Program-made: the position numbers and the translations under genes | The notes under the pieces: generated by a model | The model's input: only the letters and a program-made list of their open reading frames with translations | Database searches by the model: none | Told to the model about the DNA's origin: nothing | From: Chloroflexota bacterium | GTDB lineage: Bacteria > Chloroflexota > Anaerolineae > Promineifilales > Promineifilaceae | DNA: 16,596 bases | Assembly: GCA_024223125.1 (NCBI GenBank) | Contig: JAAEOP010000521.1 | Span: forward strand, 1-16,596 | Direction of reading: 5' to 3' | In this document: positions 1 to 8,311 of the stretch, in pieces | How the letters are laid out: each line of letters starts with the position of its first letter | How positions within the stretch are numbered: position 1 is the first letter of the stretch

Positions 1-225
1 GTAGCCGGATTGCACGGCCGTGTACATATCCCGCAGAAATAACGCTTCATCAGGGTCACATTTCAGGCTTGCCCGCAGCGGTGGATCATCAGGCAGCAGG
101 GTAAACATTTTGCCCATCACTTTGTAAACGCGCACGTCTGGGCCAAACGGCCGTTCCACCACTGCTCCCTTCTTCTCTAGTAAATAATTGTGTAACTGCT
201 CAAAACTAATCACACTTTTACCCAT
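1..225 (-). CDS. MmcQ/YjbR-family protein (partial, C-terminus beyond window)
   Basis: The 75 residues visible read from an ATG at 225-223 to the window edge with no stop. They match the N-terminal half of the MmcQ/YjbR family: a leading helix (FEQLHNYLLEKKGAVVE), then PFGPDVRVYKVMGKMFTLL, then SLKCDPDEA and a YTAVQSGY segment. Known members are small cytoplasmic proteins with a CyaY-like, presumed DNA-binding fold; their biochemical role is poorly defined and I infer none here. The start overlaps the upstream transferase stop by 8 bp (ATGGGTAA), so it is probably co-translated as the last visible gene of the operon. Two copies of the ACGGCCGT palindrome lie inside it, encoding TAV and RP. 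The family call is fairly sure; the link with glycan synthesis is only positional. Confidence 0.8.
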   Translation of the reverse strand, partial: MGKSVISFEQLHNYLLEKKGAVVERPFGPDVRVYKVMGKMFTLLPDDPPLRASLKCDPDEALFLRDMYTAVQSGY

Positions 226-1225
226 CCCACAACTTTTCCAACTGCCAGATTAATCCCAGGACAATGGCTCCACAGCAGGTAGCAATGATATACGCTTCAA
301 AAATGTTCGCTTCTGTCAGGAACAGAGCAATCATGCCGGTAGCTCCAGTTAGCAAATAGAGAATTAGCACTGCTTCCCGTTGGCTGAAACCTAAACGGAC
401 TAAGCGATGGCTGACGTGATCTTTCCCGGCCGTGTTAGGATGCAGCCCCCGCCGCAAACGAGAAATGACAACCAGCGTTGTATCAAAAATGGGCACAGCC
501 AGAATGAATATAGGAACCATCCAGGTGACAACGGCCGTGTTCTGCGGAAATCGTAGCTGTAATCCCAAAATTGCCAACGTAAAACCCAGAAATAAGGAGC
601 CGGCATCTCCCATAAAAATGCGTGCTGGTTTGAAGTTGTAACGTAAAAAACCGAGGCAGGCTCCTAACACCCCCGCTGCCAATGCCGAGACCAGAAATTG
701 ATCATTTTGCAAACCCAACAGCAGCATAAACGAGGAAGCAACCGTGCTGATACCGGCGCTCAAGCCATCCATATTGTCCAGAAAGTTGATGGCATTGCTA
801 ATACCGATCAGCCAAAACAAGGTGATGGCATAATTCAGCCAATCGGGAACGGGCAGGCGTACATGGATGCCAAAATAAACGAGAATCAGAAAAGCGACAA
901 ACTGCCCCACCAATTTATAACGTGCCCGCAAATGATATTTATCATCTATCAAGCCCACAACGGCCACTAACGCCAGCGCTAAAAAAACGCCGCTGACAGA
1001 ACGGGGCATATCTCCACTAAAAAAGAGCAGGGCAATAATGGCTCCGGCAAAAATGGCTACCCCACCCATTAAAGGGATGGGGGTGCTATGTAGTTTTCGT
1101 TTAGCCGGGGCGTCTACAAAACCGGTACGTAAGGCCAACCGCTGTACCCAGGGAATGCTGATGACGGTAATGGTCAGAGCCAGCAGAAATATGGCTAATA
1201 TGGCGCCCATGGGTACGGCCGTCAC
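218..1225 (-). CDS. Undecaprenyl-phosphate sugar-1-phosphate transferase, WecA/TagO/MraY superfamily
   Basis: A polytopic membrane enzyme of 335 residues, the normal family length. Members transfer GlcNAc-1-phosphate (or a related sugar) from a UDP-sugar to undecaprenyl phosphate at the inner face of the membrane, the first step of teichoic-acid, O-antigen or other envelope-glycan synthesis. Visible motifs in order: PAKRKLHSTPIPLMGG (about 40-55), the Asp pair in GLIDDKYH (94-95), NAINFLDNMDGLSAG (144-158), RIFMGDAGSLFLGF (202-215) and the cytoplasmic loop with GKDHVSHRL (267-275). Hydrophobic helices fill the rest. It reads WecA/TagO-like rather than MraY because of the NMDGLSAG and GDAGSL segments; the exact sugar cannot be read. 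The start is GTG at 1225, overlapping the TGA of the upstream gene (GTGA); an in-frame ATG lies five codons downstream. Its neighbour is a polymer ligase-like protein, consistent with one glycan pathway. Confidence 0.9.
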   Translation of the reverse strand: MTAVPMGAILAIFLLALTITVISIPWVQRLALRTGFVDAPAKRKLHSTPIPLMGGVAIFAGAIIALLFFSGDMPRSVSGVFLALALVAVVGLIDDKYHLRARYKLVGQFVAFLILVYFGIHVRLPVPDWLNYAITLFWLIGISNAINFLDNMDGLSAGISTVASSFMLLLGLQNDQFLVSALAAGVLGACLGFLRYNFKPARIFMGDAGSLFLGFTLAILGLQLRFPQNTAVVTWMVPIFILAVPIFDTTLVVISRLRRGLHPNTAGKDHVSHRLVRLGFSQREAVLILYLLTGATGMIALFLTEANIFEAYIIATCCGAIVLGLIWQLEKLWDG

Positions 1226-4200
1226 TCGCCAGCCTCAACAATATCAATCCGCTCAATCACATCCCCGCTAGAATTCGCACTGGGATCATGCAGTGTAATC
1301 TCGTTCAGCGCTTCTTGCCCGGACAGTACCTCGCCAAAGATAGTGTGTAAGCCATCCAGGTGGGGGGTAGGCACATAGGTAATGAAGAATTGGCTGCCAT
1401 TGGTTCCCGGCCCGGCGTTAGCCATAGCCAGCAAACCAGGGCGATCAAAGGAGAGGCCGTTATTCACTTCATCCTGGAACACATACCCTGGCCCGCCCGT
1501 GCCGGTGGCAGAGGGGTCGCCGGCCTGGGCCATAAAATCGGCAATGACGCGATGGAAGGTAGTGCCGTCATAAAAGCCTTGCGCGGCCAGATAAACAAAG
1601 TTGTTCACCGTTAGCGGCGAGGCGGCGCTGAACAACCGTATACGGATTGGCCCGTTCTGAGTGGTGATGATGGCTTCATACTCTTGGACCGGATCAATGA
1701 CGAAGGGGGGGTAGGCGTTATAATGGTTAACTCGTTCGGCAAGGGATAAATCGGCTAACGGCCGTTCTCCATCCAAATCAAAACCGGCTACCATCTCCGG
1801 TAGTGGTTCTGATTCTAAGGCATCACTGGCATTATCACCATTGATTTGCTGAATAAACAGATCAATTTGTCCTTGTGCTTCGGCCGGCGCGGCCGCTAAT
1901 GCCTGCTTGGCCATCGCTTCCGCCTTGTCCGGTTCTCCTTTTTCCAGCAGCAGTTGGGCTACCAACAAATCTAACTGCCAGGCAGGCAACACCCGTTCCC
2001 GTGTATCCCTTTCTCGCACCTCATCATACGCCGCTAACGCTTCATCATATTTTCCGAAATCCTGCTGAAGTTGGCCTAAGCGGAACCAAGCGTGAGCATT
2101 TCTTTCATTTTCAACAAGGCCCTGTTGCAGCAGGTCGGCCGCTTGAGCATACATCTCATCTTTTGTTTCTTCCGACTCCTCCGCCATGCAGAAAATCAGT
2201 GCATCAGCATAGGATAAATAGGTTTCGTCGTAATACGGATCTATTTCCACTGACTCCTGGTAAATGCCCAGCGCCCCGTCACAATCATTTTTGACTCCCA
2301 ATAATAGACGGGCGTATTCATTACGAATCATAGAATTTTGCGGACTAAGCGCCAGCGCATCCAGATAATAACTCTCTGCATCCTGAATGCGTTCTTCTCG
2401 TTCCGCTTCTGTCTGGCTCAAACCAATCCAACGGGTGTTCAGGCGGGCCAGATTGGCCGTGTGGTCAGTGTTTAAGGGATTGATTTTCTGAGCATCCTTC
2501 AGCCGGGTTTCTGCTTCATCTAGCAACACTTCTGCTTCCGCCACATCAGTGGTGAGTGTAGCCAACTCCAGATATGCTCGTCCCAGGAAAAGATAGTAAA
2601 AATCTTCACGGGGTGTCTGTTCCAAGGCGCCTTCGTAAATAGCAATAGCATTTTTCCATAGATTTACATCTCCGTTACGTGGGGCCTGATTATCATAAAA
2701 ACGGCCGCGTTTATAAATGATGTCTGCCTGGATAACCTGGGCATTGGTTAAGTACACGACTGCCCCGCTTACAATGACCAACGCAGCCAGCAAAGCATAC
2801 GCTGGTGTCGTGCCCGCCTGACGAATAGACGGCTTACGGCTCATGCTCACCGCAAAGGCGGACAGTACCATCAACAACACCACGAACAGGTAATAGTAAA
2901 CCAGGAGACCGGCCGTATTGGCCGCTTCTTGCACCAGATAGTCGGTCAGCAGAGCCGGGTCTTGGGGCGCAGGTACAAAATAGCCATACAGCAATGAAAA
3001 ACGGAGTTGGCTGGCCTGAAAGAAGGCATAGGCCAGACTAAAACTGAGGGAAACCAGAGCCAGCGCTCCGGCCGCCCCCAGCGAATTGTTCCAGGTTGAA
3101 TCCCACAAAAAATAAAGCAGCGCTGCGCAAACAAGACCGATGACAATGGCGCCGATACCCCCCCCGGCTATGAGCAGAGGCAGCGTAAACACAACCCCGG
3201 CCAAAGCAACGGCTGCCCCGCTTAACTGCCCTTGAGCCGGTTCGCCACGGAACACTCGGTAAGCAGCCCATAGACATAAAAAGCCCCAAATCCAGAAGAG
3301 ACTTTGTCCTAACAAAGCGGTGGCGCCCGTGCCTTCGGAAAGGGGGATGAGAATGCGGTACAAGATGCTGACCACGCCCATCACGGCGAAGATGGCGGCG
3401 ATGATTTTTTGTCGGTTAGCGTCTAGGGTTTTGGCAGCGGCCGTAAAACGCAAATCGCCATCTTTAACCATCTCACTAATCATCACCAGTATGCCCAAAA
3501 CCCAGGTCAAAATCAGCATCAGGAAGATGAATGGCGAGTCGGCAAAATCTTTTTGAGCATTGACAAAGAAGGATTGCTTAAAAATCGTCCCAGCCGTCAA
3601 TTCATCTACACTGGCTAGATCGGGCGGTTGGGTGAAAGTGATATAGGTAAAGCCCATCGTGCCAATGATCAGGGCCAACATGAAGGCGTTCAGCAGCAGC
3701 GGCCCCCAGGTTCCGTATGATGGGGTGGGTGTAGGACGGGCAGTGCGCCTCCGTTTTCGTTTTTTGCTGGGGGTTGGTTCTGGCTCCACGGCCGTTTTCG
3801 TTTCTTCTTGCGGCATGAGATAAGTAATAACAAAAAGCAGCCCCAGGTACATAAAGAAATGGATGCGGGTGGCGGCAATGGCAATGCCAAAGTGAATTTC
3901 TACATAATGGGCCACAATACCGGCAATGAGGGCTGTTACCAGGAGACGATCCCAGCGAAACGGCCGTATCTCCTCTTCTGGCGGCTTGGCAAACAAGGCG
4001 TAATAAATGAGGTACAAAATCAAGCCGCCAATCGTGCCAAAGGGGAAAGCCACACCAAAAAAAATTGTGCCCCGCCAGACAACGAACACGGCCGTCGTCA
4101 ATAAACCAGCCCCCACCCATAAACCAATCAGTAAATTGCGTTCAAATTTTGTCCGCAGCACCCCCAACCAGCGGAAGCCATAATAAAACACACTCAAATA

Positions 4201-5715
4201 CAAAATCTGCCAGGTGACAAAGCCCAACCAACCGGTGATCACCAAAGCGTCAAACGTTTCATTATGGGAACGATCCGGGGAGGCATTCCGCGCTTCTATT
4301 GTTGCCAATTCCGGCGGGTAAAAGCGATTGTAGGCCACATACATGGATTCAGGACCGTAGCCGATTAACGGCCGTAAAAAATTAAACGTATCAATCTTAC
4401 CATTGGGAAACTTAAGCGGCTCATGGGGTCGCAGCAGTTCTATTGTCCCTTCCCAGATAAGCACACGCACCTTACCCGTACCTGACTCACTTTCCAAAAT
4501 CGTGCCAAAACGGCCGACTAACGGCAAACTGCGCCACTCATCCAGCGTCGAAAACGCATCGCCTACAACCGGCGTATCTTCATAAGGTTGGGTCAATTCT
4601 TGGGGCAGATTGAACGTCACAATCCACACTCCCAACACCAACGACAACAGTATCCAGCTTAGCCACAGCCAACGCCAACCACGCTGCGCCGCCAACATCA
4701 CAAAAATTACCAGCATCACCACGCCGATGGCGACAACAAAGGCCACAAACGACCCCATCGGCCCGGCCAATGACGCCAACCGCCCTGTCCCCGTTACCAG
4801 ATTTAGCAAAACAGAAACAATGACAAAAGCGGCCACAGCCCCCACAATAACCAGCAGCAGCGCCTTACCGGCGTCCTTCGGATTAAAGCGGCGGCGGTCT
4901 GGGTCGGCGTTACGCAGGGAAACGAGCAGAATGAGGATGAAGGCGAACATGCCTACACCAATGCCCAACCACGGCCCCCGGCTGCCCGACCAGTAAATGG
5001 TAATCAGTTGAATAGCTAAGGTGAAGATGTAGACGGAGGAGCGAATGACATCGGCCGTAGCCAGATCATCATCATTCAAAATATTGTTGAAGGAAGCAAC
5101 AATACGGGCCACAGTTAACGGCACAGCCATAATCAGGTAAGCGGCAATAAAGATGGCGTTCCCCATATGTCCGGCCACACGTTTGGTGGTGTTACCGCCC
5201 CAGGGCAGCGGGTCTAACTGGAAATGTTGCAGCAGCCCATAAAAAGCAACGGGGATACTGGTGATGATAACGGCCGTGACCACCCGCCGCACTTGCGCCC
5301 GTGTCCGCATCGTCATAATCGTTACCCCAAAAATGACAATGTAAGACAAAGTGGTGTATGTGCCTTGCAAACGTTGGTACGAACCGGCCCAACTAACACT
5401 GGGTGTCACCGAAAACAAGGTTGAGGCCAGATAAATGAGAACCAACACAACCACTGGCAGCACAAAAGGCATTTTCCAGATGGATTGTTGATTGCGCCAG
5501 CTTAACGGCGGCCGCTGCTGCCAACCCTTCTGGTCTACAAACTTCACTAGCCAGGCGGCAAGCATAATGACAGCAATCGAGCGCAGCAGCGTCAACTTAT
5601 CTGGTTCAAATACACGATCCGAATGAATATTAAAAAAAAGCGGGGTAGCAATAATCGCGGCCAGCCAGCCTGCTTCAATCAGGCCATCGCACCAGCGGGA
5701 AAGTTTTGAATCCAT
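1222..5715 (-). CDS. O-antigen ligase-like polytopic membrane protein fused to TPR repeats and a cyclophilin-type peptidyl-prolyl isomerase
   Basis: One uninterrupted 1497-residue frame; ATG at 5715 preceded by a GAGGTG ribosome site. Residues 1-375 are membrane helices. A large loop (about 375-485) carries RPLIGYGPESMYVAYNRFYP and DRSHNETFDALVITGWLGF; H484-N485 matches the conserved His-Asn of WaaL/Wzy_C ligases, which join lipid-linked glycans to acceptors on the outer face. More helices follow to about 635, then a basic/Pro-Thr linker (KKRKRRR, 651-657) and a second membrane block (671-991). TPR-like repeats fill about 1016-1285. Residues 1345-1495 are a complete cyclophilin: FHRVIADFMAQAGD (R1389, F1394, M1395, Q1397), GSQFFIT (1440-1446), HLDGLHTIFGEV (1452-1463). 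The stretch before it (AGFDLDGERPLADLS) resembles the mature N-terminus of secreted PPIases, so a whole exported domain seems to have been captured. First gene of the operon with the transferase. Ligase assignment is good; the acceptor is unknown. Confidence 0.88.
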   Translation of the reverse strand: MDSKLSRWCDGLIEAGWLAAIIATPLFFNIHSDRVFEPDKLTLLRSIAVIMLAAWLVKFVDQKGWQQRPPLSWRNQQSIWKMPFVLPVVVLVLIYLASTLFSVTPSVSWAGSYQRLQGTYTTLSYIVIFGVTIMTMRTRAQVRRVVTAVIITSIPVAFYGLLQHFQLDPLPWGGNTTKRVAGHMGNAIFIAAYLIMAVPLTVARIVASFNNILNDDDLATADVIRSSVYIFTLAIQLITIYWSGSRGPWLGIGVGMFAFILILLVSLRNADPDRRRFNPKDAGKALLLVIVGAVAAFVIVSVLLNLVTGTGRLASLAGPMGSFVAFVVAIGVVMLVIFVMLAAQRGWRWLWLSWILLSLVLGVWIVTFNLPQELTQPYEDTPVVGDAFSTLDEWRSLPLVGRFGTILESESGTGKVRVLIWEGTIELLRPHEPLKFPNGKIDTFNFLRPLIGYGPESMYVAYNRFYPPELATIEARNASPDRSHNETFDALVITGWLGFVTWQILYLSVFYYGFRWLGVLRTKFERNLLIGLWVGAGLLTTAVFVVWRGTIFFGVAFPFGTIGGLILYLIYYALFAKPPEEEIRPFRWDRLLVTALIAGIVAHYVEIHFGIAIAATRIHFFMYLGLLFVITYLMPQEETKTAVEPEPTPSKKRKRRRTARPTPTPSYGTWGPLLLNAFMLALIIGTMGFTYITFTQPPDLASVDELTAGTIFKQSFFVNAQKDFADSPFIFLMLILTWVLGILVMISEMVKDGDLRFTAAAKTLDANRQKIIAAIFAVMGVVSILYRILIPLSEGTGATALLGQSLFWIWGFLCLWAAYRVFRGEPAQGQLSGAAVALAGVVFTLPLLIAGGGIGAIVIGLVCAALLYFLWDSTWNNSLGAAGALALVSLSFSLAYAFFQASQLRFSLLYGYFVPAPQDPALLTDYLVQEAANTAGLLVYYYLFVVLLMVLSAFAVSMSRKPSIRQAGTTPAYALLAALVIVSGAVVYLTNAQVIQADIIYKRGRFYDNQAPRNGDVNLWKNAIAIYEGALEQTPREDFYYLFLGRAYLELATLTTDVAEAEVLLDEAETRLKDAQKINPLNTDHTANLARLNTRWIGLSQTEAEREERIQDAESYYLDALALSPQNSMIRNEYARLLLGVKNDCDGALGIYQESVEIDPYYDETYLSYADALIFCMAEESEETKDEMYAQAADLLQQGLVENERNAHAWFRLGQLQQDFGKYDEALAAYDEVRERDTRERVLPAWQLDLLVAQLLLEKGEPDKAEAMAKQALAAAPAEAQGQIDLFIQQINGDNASDALESEPLPEMVAGFDLDGERPLADLSLAERVNHYNAYPPFVIDPVQEYEAIITTQNGPIRIRLFSAASPLTVNNFVYLAAQGFYDGTTFHRVIADFMAQAGDPSATGTGGPGYVFQDEVNNGLSFDRPGLLAMANAGPGTNGSQFFITYVPTPHLDGLHTIFGEVLSGQEALNEITLHDPSANSSGDVIERIDIVEAGE

Positions 5716-5796
5716 ACACCTCTATCCTTCAAATCAATTTTCTAAAAACATGCGGCGGAATGGTAACGCAACGACTAGTTAGCGGCAACCATACGT

Positions 5797-5805
5797 ATTC
5801 TATCA
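5797..5805 (-). promoter_or_regulatory. Possible extended -10 promoter element for the ligase/transferase operon
   Basis: On the minus strand the 103-bp gap upstream of the ligase gene reads TGATAGAAT, an extended -10 shape (TGnTAnAAT) about 80 bases before the ATG. No good -35 hexamer is visible 16-18 bases upstream, where the end of the DinB-like gene lies. Weak evidence; sigma-factor preferences of this organism are not known. Confidence 0.28.
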
Positions 5806-5818
5806 CTTCACACCGGCA

Positions 5819-6283
5819 TCATGCTTCCCGCTTATTCAGCATCTGGCACAAAACTTCTAATTGACCAGCATGGTAGGCTTCATGAGAATTGTAAAAAGCT
5901 ATATGTTTTCCAATTGTCTTTTTGCCACTGATTTCCTGAAGTTTCTCTCTCGGCACCTGGTCTAATGCCATCAAAAGTTGTTCTTGTGTATTATCTAAAT
6001 CTACACACAGGGTCTCAAATAAAATCGCATCATTCACACCAGTAATTGGAGCTGATCCAGGGATAAATCGGCGGCATTGGGCCATATCCCAGATTGAGGG
6101 GATATCTAGCATCATCATGAAGTTGCACCGAGCAACAATGATGTGCCCAAGAATCCAGTTTATACAGTTTCCACCATAGGATGGTTGATAAATGCTTTCT
6201 TGATGTGTTATTCCTTCAATCTGTTGTTTAACAAGTGCATAGGACTCTTCATAAAGGTTTTTAAGCAACTGTTGACTAATCAT
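5819..6283 (-). CDS. DinB-like (DinB/YfiT superfamily) putative metal-binding protein
   Basis: A 154-residue four-helix-bundle type protein of normal family length. From the chosen ATG (6283) the three His expected to bind a divalent metal are H47 (NWILGHI), H134 and H138 (HEAYHAGQLE). Members include thiol-dependent S-transferases and many proteins of unknown substrate, often induced by stress; no specific reaction can be read here. The ATG at 6283 overlaps the stop of the upstream gene by 8 bp (ATGATTAG), which favours coupling. In-frame alternatives lie at 6289 and 6295 (ATG) and 6304 (TTG), all deeper in the upstream gene and none with a clear ribosome site. It forms a pair with the carboxymuconolactone decarboxylase-like gene; co-function is only inferred. 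Confidence 0.83.
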   Translation of the reverse strand: MISQQLLKNLYEESYALVKQQIEGITHQESIYQPSYGGNCINWILGHIIVARCNFMMMLDIPSIWDMAQCRRFIPGSAPITGVNDAILFETLCVDLDNTQEQLLMALDQVPREKLQEISGKKTIGKHIAFYNSHEAYHAGQLEVLCQMLNKREA

Positions 6284-6599
6284 TATCATACGCATCAATA
6301 GCAATTGGCAACACTTCAGTTACACTATGTCCAGCAGGTGGCAGCCCCACTAGAATAGCGCTTATAATTTCATCCCTTGAAGCGCCGGCTTTCTTCGCCA
6401 TCTTTACATGAAATGGTATCCCATTAACTCGGCGTAGCGCAGCCAGCACAGCTAAATAGGCAATGTTATGCGTTTTGTGATCCAGCGCGCTTGCGCTAGA
6501 TAACCCTTGCACCAAATTCATCCATGCCTCGGCATGGTTGGGCGCTTCTTCACTGAATGTTTTGAACGCATTACTTATTAAGTCATTCTCTTGACTCAT
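6276..6599 (-). CDS. Carboxymuconolactone decarboxylase/AhpD-like protein lacking the CxxC pair
   Basis: A 107-residue, mostly helical protein. The core HNIAYLAVLAALRRVNGIPFHVKMAKKAG (44-72) followed by GASRDEI (72-78) matches the CMD/AhpD fold, in which the helix normally starts with a redox-active CxxC and carries a His. H64 is kept, but there is no Cys anywhere in the protein, so a thiol-peroxidase role like AhpD is unlikely. It may belong to the decarboxylase-like or a non-catalytic branch. ATG at 6599 has a strong AGAGGTG ribosome site 6 bases away. It is followed directly by the DinB-like gene with an 8-bp overlap. The family call is good; the activity is unknown. Confidence 0.8.
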   Translation of the reverse strand: MSQENDLISNAFKTFSEEAPNHAEAWMNLVQGLSSASALDHKTHNIAYLAVLAALRRVNGIPFHVKMAKKAGASRDEIISAILVGLPPAGHSVTEVLPIAIDAYDND

Positions 6600-6694
6600 A
6601 GGTTCACCTCTCTTTTGTATAGACAGCTAACTTATCTTTTCGGTTGTGAAGGAGCGCAACGGCCGTTTCCATTCCCCCTATTCGCACAGCGCGC

Positions 6695-6856
6695 CTACAT
6701 TGTATTCACTATAATTAATATGGGAAGGACTATAAGCAATACTATCCCCACGATAAAACATGCCACGGCGATTTTTCGCTTCTGAATGACAAAGAGTACG
6801 ACACCTGTTATCGTCAATAAAAATCCGCTAACCAGCAGGATTAGTGATATTCCCAT
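6695..6856 (-). CDS. Small two-helix membrane protein (53 residues), hypothetical
   Basis: A short frame from ATG at 6856 to TAG at 6695-6697. It encodes two hydrophobic stretches (about residues 3-24 and 29-51) separated by a short basic turn, QKRKIA, so a hairpin in the membrane with the turn probably cytoplasmic. A purine-rich GGGAAGA lies 8 bases before the ATG, a modest ribosome site. No family is recognised. It lies 95 bases upstream of, and in the same direction as, the CMD-like/DinB-like pair, so it may open that transcription unit. The clean two-helix pattern over the full frame argues against chance, but the size keeps confidence moderate. Confidence 0.5.
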   Translation of the reverse strand: MGISLILLVSGFLLTITGVVLFVIQKRKIAVACFIVGIVLLIVLPILIIVNTM

Positions 6857-7329
6857 AACTTTATCTTCCCAGAATAAATCTTGATGATTTGAATATTTTG
6901 CTTGTCCATTGTTCTACAACTTAATATGAATATTGATACATAGCACCCTAACGCTAACTTCAGGTTATGATATCAAGTATAGGCTATTGCGCGTTGTTTG
7001 TAAAAATGGCCGTTCCTACCCCACAACACACACCAAACACGGCCGTTTGCCGCCCAACGCCCCAATCCAAACAATGCACCGTCGCCGCAGGGAACGAGAA
7101 ATTAAAACGGGAGATGGAAACGTTTGTGCAAAGTTCGAGGATGAAAACCATGCCAAATTTAAGGAAAATTTAACACTTCTTAACCTCAAGTTCAAACAAG
7201 CCCCTCGTTAATCATTTATCATCATCATCAAGTTGAGCGCAGAAATCCGATTTCTAAATGTACAAGTTATATGAATTTCGTTCCCAAACATTCAACAAGC
7301 CAATTAGCTACCTGATGAGGCAATTAAAG
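6857..7329. other. Divergent intergenic spacer
   Basis: A 473-bp spacer between the minus-strand genes and the plus-strand apbE group. No convincing gene was found on either strand; the short open frames here have poor composition (Pro/Thr/Arg-rich) and no ribosome sites. It holds one exact ACGGCCGT copy (7039-7046), a one-mismatch copy near 7008, and a spaced TTAAC repeat at 7159-7195 listed separately. Promoters for both directions should lie here, but no strong -35/-10 pair stands out. Confidence 0.5.
7159..7195 (+). promoter_or_regulatory. Phased TTAAC direct repeats, candidate operator for an OmpR/PhoB-type regulator
   Basis: Two exact TTAAC half-sites at 7170-7174 and 7180-7184 are ten bases apart. 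Weaker copies lie one helical turn to each side: TTAAG at 7159-7163 and TTCAA at 7191-7195. Direct repeats at 10-11 bp spacing are the usual binding layout of OmpR/PhoB-family regulators, and one such regulator is encoded at 10269-10955 in the same gene group. The array ends 135 bases before the apbE start. Binding is inferred from spacing only. Confidence 0.35.
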
Positions 7330-8292
7330 ATGACAGATCAAATTCACACACACAACTTTTACGCGATGGGCTGCCATATGGCAGTCTGGCTGGAACATGA
7401 AGAGACAAACACGGCCGTTTCTGCCTTTCAAGAAGTAGAGACACTATTCGCCACTGCCGAAAAACGAATGACCCGTTTTTCCGCCAACAGTGAACTATCC
7501 CAATTGAACGGACAAACTGGGCAATGGGTGTGCGTATCCTCCAATTTATGGATGATTATCCAGTGCGCGGCACAAATGGCCGCTGAGACGGAAGGATTGT
7601 TCGACCCAACAATGTTGAATGCGTTGGAAGCATTAGGGTACGCTCACACATTCGACGAGATTAGAGACACAACGGCCGTTTCTACGCAAAACAATAATGA
7701 AAACGGCCGTTTTCAAGACATACAATTCGATGAGACCCATCGCGCCATCAAACTACCCACAGGGGTACGACTGGATTTAGGCGGCATTGGCAAAGGGCAC
7801 ACCGCTCAACAAGCCATCGCTTATCTCAATACATTGGGGCCTTGCCTGATAGATGCGGGCGGCGATCTTACCGCCGGTATCGCACCGCAACATTACCCCG
7901 GCTGGCCGGTAGGTATTGCTGCCCCGTGGTCGGCTGAGATGGAGCGGGAAAATCTGCTGCGGTTATGGTTATCTGAATCATCGTTGGCAACCTCTGGCAT
8001 TGATTACCGATGCTGGACGCAAAACGGCCGTTTGCAACATCACATCATTGACCCCCGCACCAGCCAGCCAGCCGACACCGACATCTTGACCGTCTCTGTG
8101 TTAGCCGAAGATGCGTACATTGCCGAAACATGGGCCACAGCCGCCCTTGTTGCCGGTATGCAGGCTGGCAGCGATTTACTGCATGAGCAGGCAATGGGAG
8201 CCGCTTTTATCAACCATGATTGGCAAGTGTCGCTGACTCCCACGTTGGCGTCACAGGTTCAATGGGAATGGACAACCGTATCAAATTTGTGA
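7330..8292 (+). CDS. apbE: FAD:protein FMN transferase (ApbE family)
   Basis: ApbE enzymes attach FMN from FAD to a Thr/Ser of flavoprotein subunits, using Mg2+. From the chosen start the motifs are: FYAMGCHMAVWLE (10-22), the RFSANSELSQLN stretch (49-60), LDLGGIGKGHTAQQA (148-162), CLIDAGGDLTAG (172-183), HHIIDPRTSQPAD (237-249) and AETWATAAL (265-273). In the last, Glu stands where Asp is usual near the Mg2+ site. Length (320 residues) is typical. I chose ATG 7330 because GAGG at 7317-7320 precedes it at a workable distance and the family homology starts there; ATG 7315 and 7258 are in frame upstream. There is no signal peptide or lipobox, so this copy appears cytoplasmic. Four ACGGCCGT copies lie inside, encoding TAV or NGR in variable loops. 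It is the first gene of the redox group; its target protein is not evident. Confidence 0.93.
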   Translation: MTDQIHTHNFYAMGCHMAVWLEHEETNTAVSAFQEVETLFATAEKRMTRFSANSELSQLNGQTGQWVCVSSNLWMIIQCAAQMAAETEGLFDPTMLNALEALGYAHTFDEIRDTTAVSTQNNNENGRFQDIQFDETHRAIKLPTGVRLDLGGIGKGHTAQQAIAYLNTLGPCLIDAGGDLTAGIAPQHYPGWPVGIAAPWSAEMERENLLRLWLSESSLATSGIDYRCWTQNGRLQHHIIDPRTSQPADTDILTVSVLAEDAYIAETWATAALVAGMQAGSDLLHEQAMGAAFINHDWQVSLTPTLASQVQWEWTTVSNL

Positions 8293-8311
8293 AAACAATA
8301 AGGAGACAGTG

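Noticed and set aside
6591..6785. 64-codon plus-strand frame over the CMD-like gene's leader
   Set aside because: It lies antisense to a better two-helix membrane frame at 6695-6856 and has no ribosome site.
6933..7211. Open frames on the plus strand in the divergent spacer (two overlapping ones of 68-92 codons)
   Set aside because: Odd composition (Thr/Pro/Arg/Lys-rich), no ribosome site, no recognisable family and mutual overlap; they look like chance openings.
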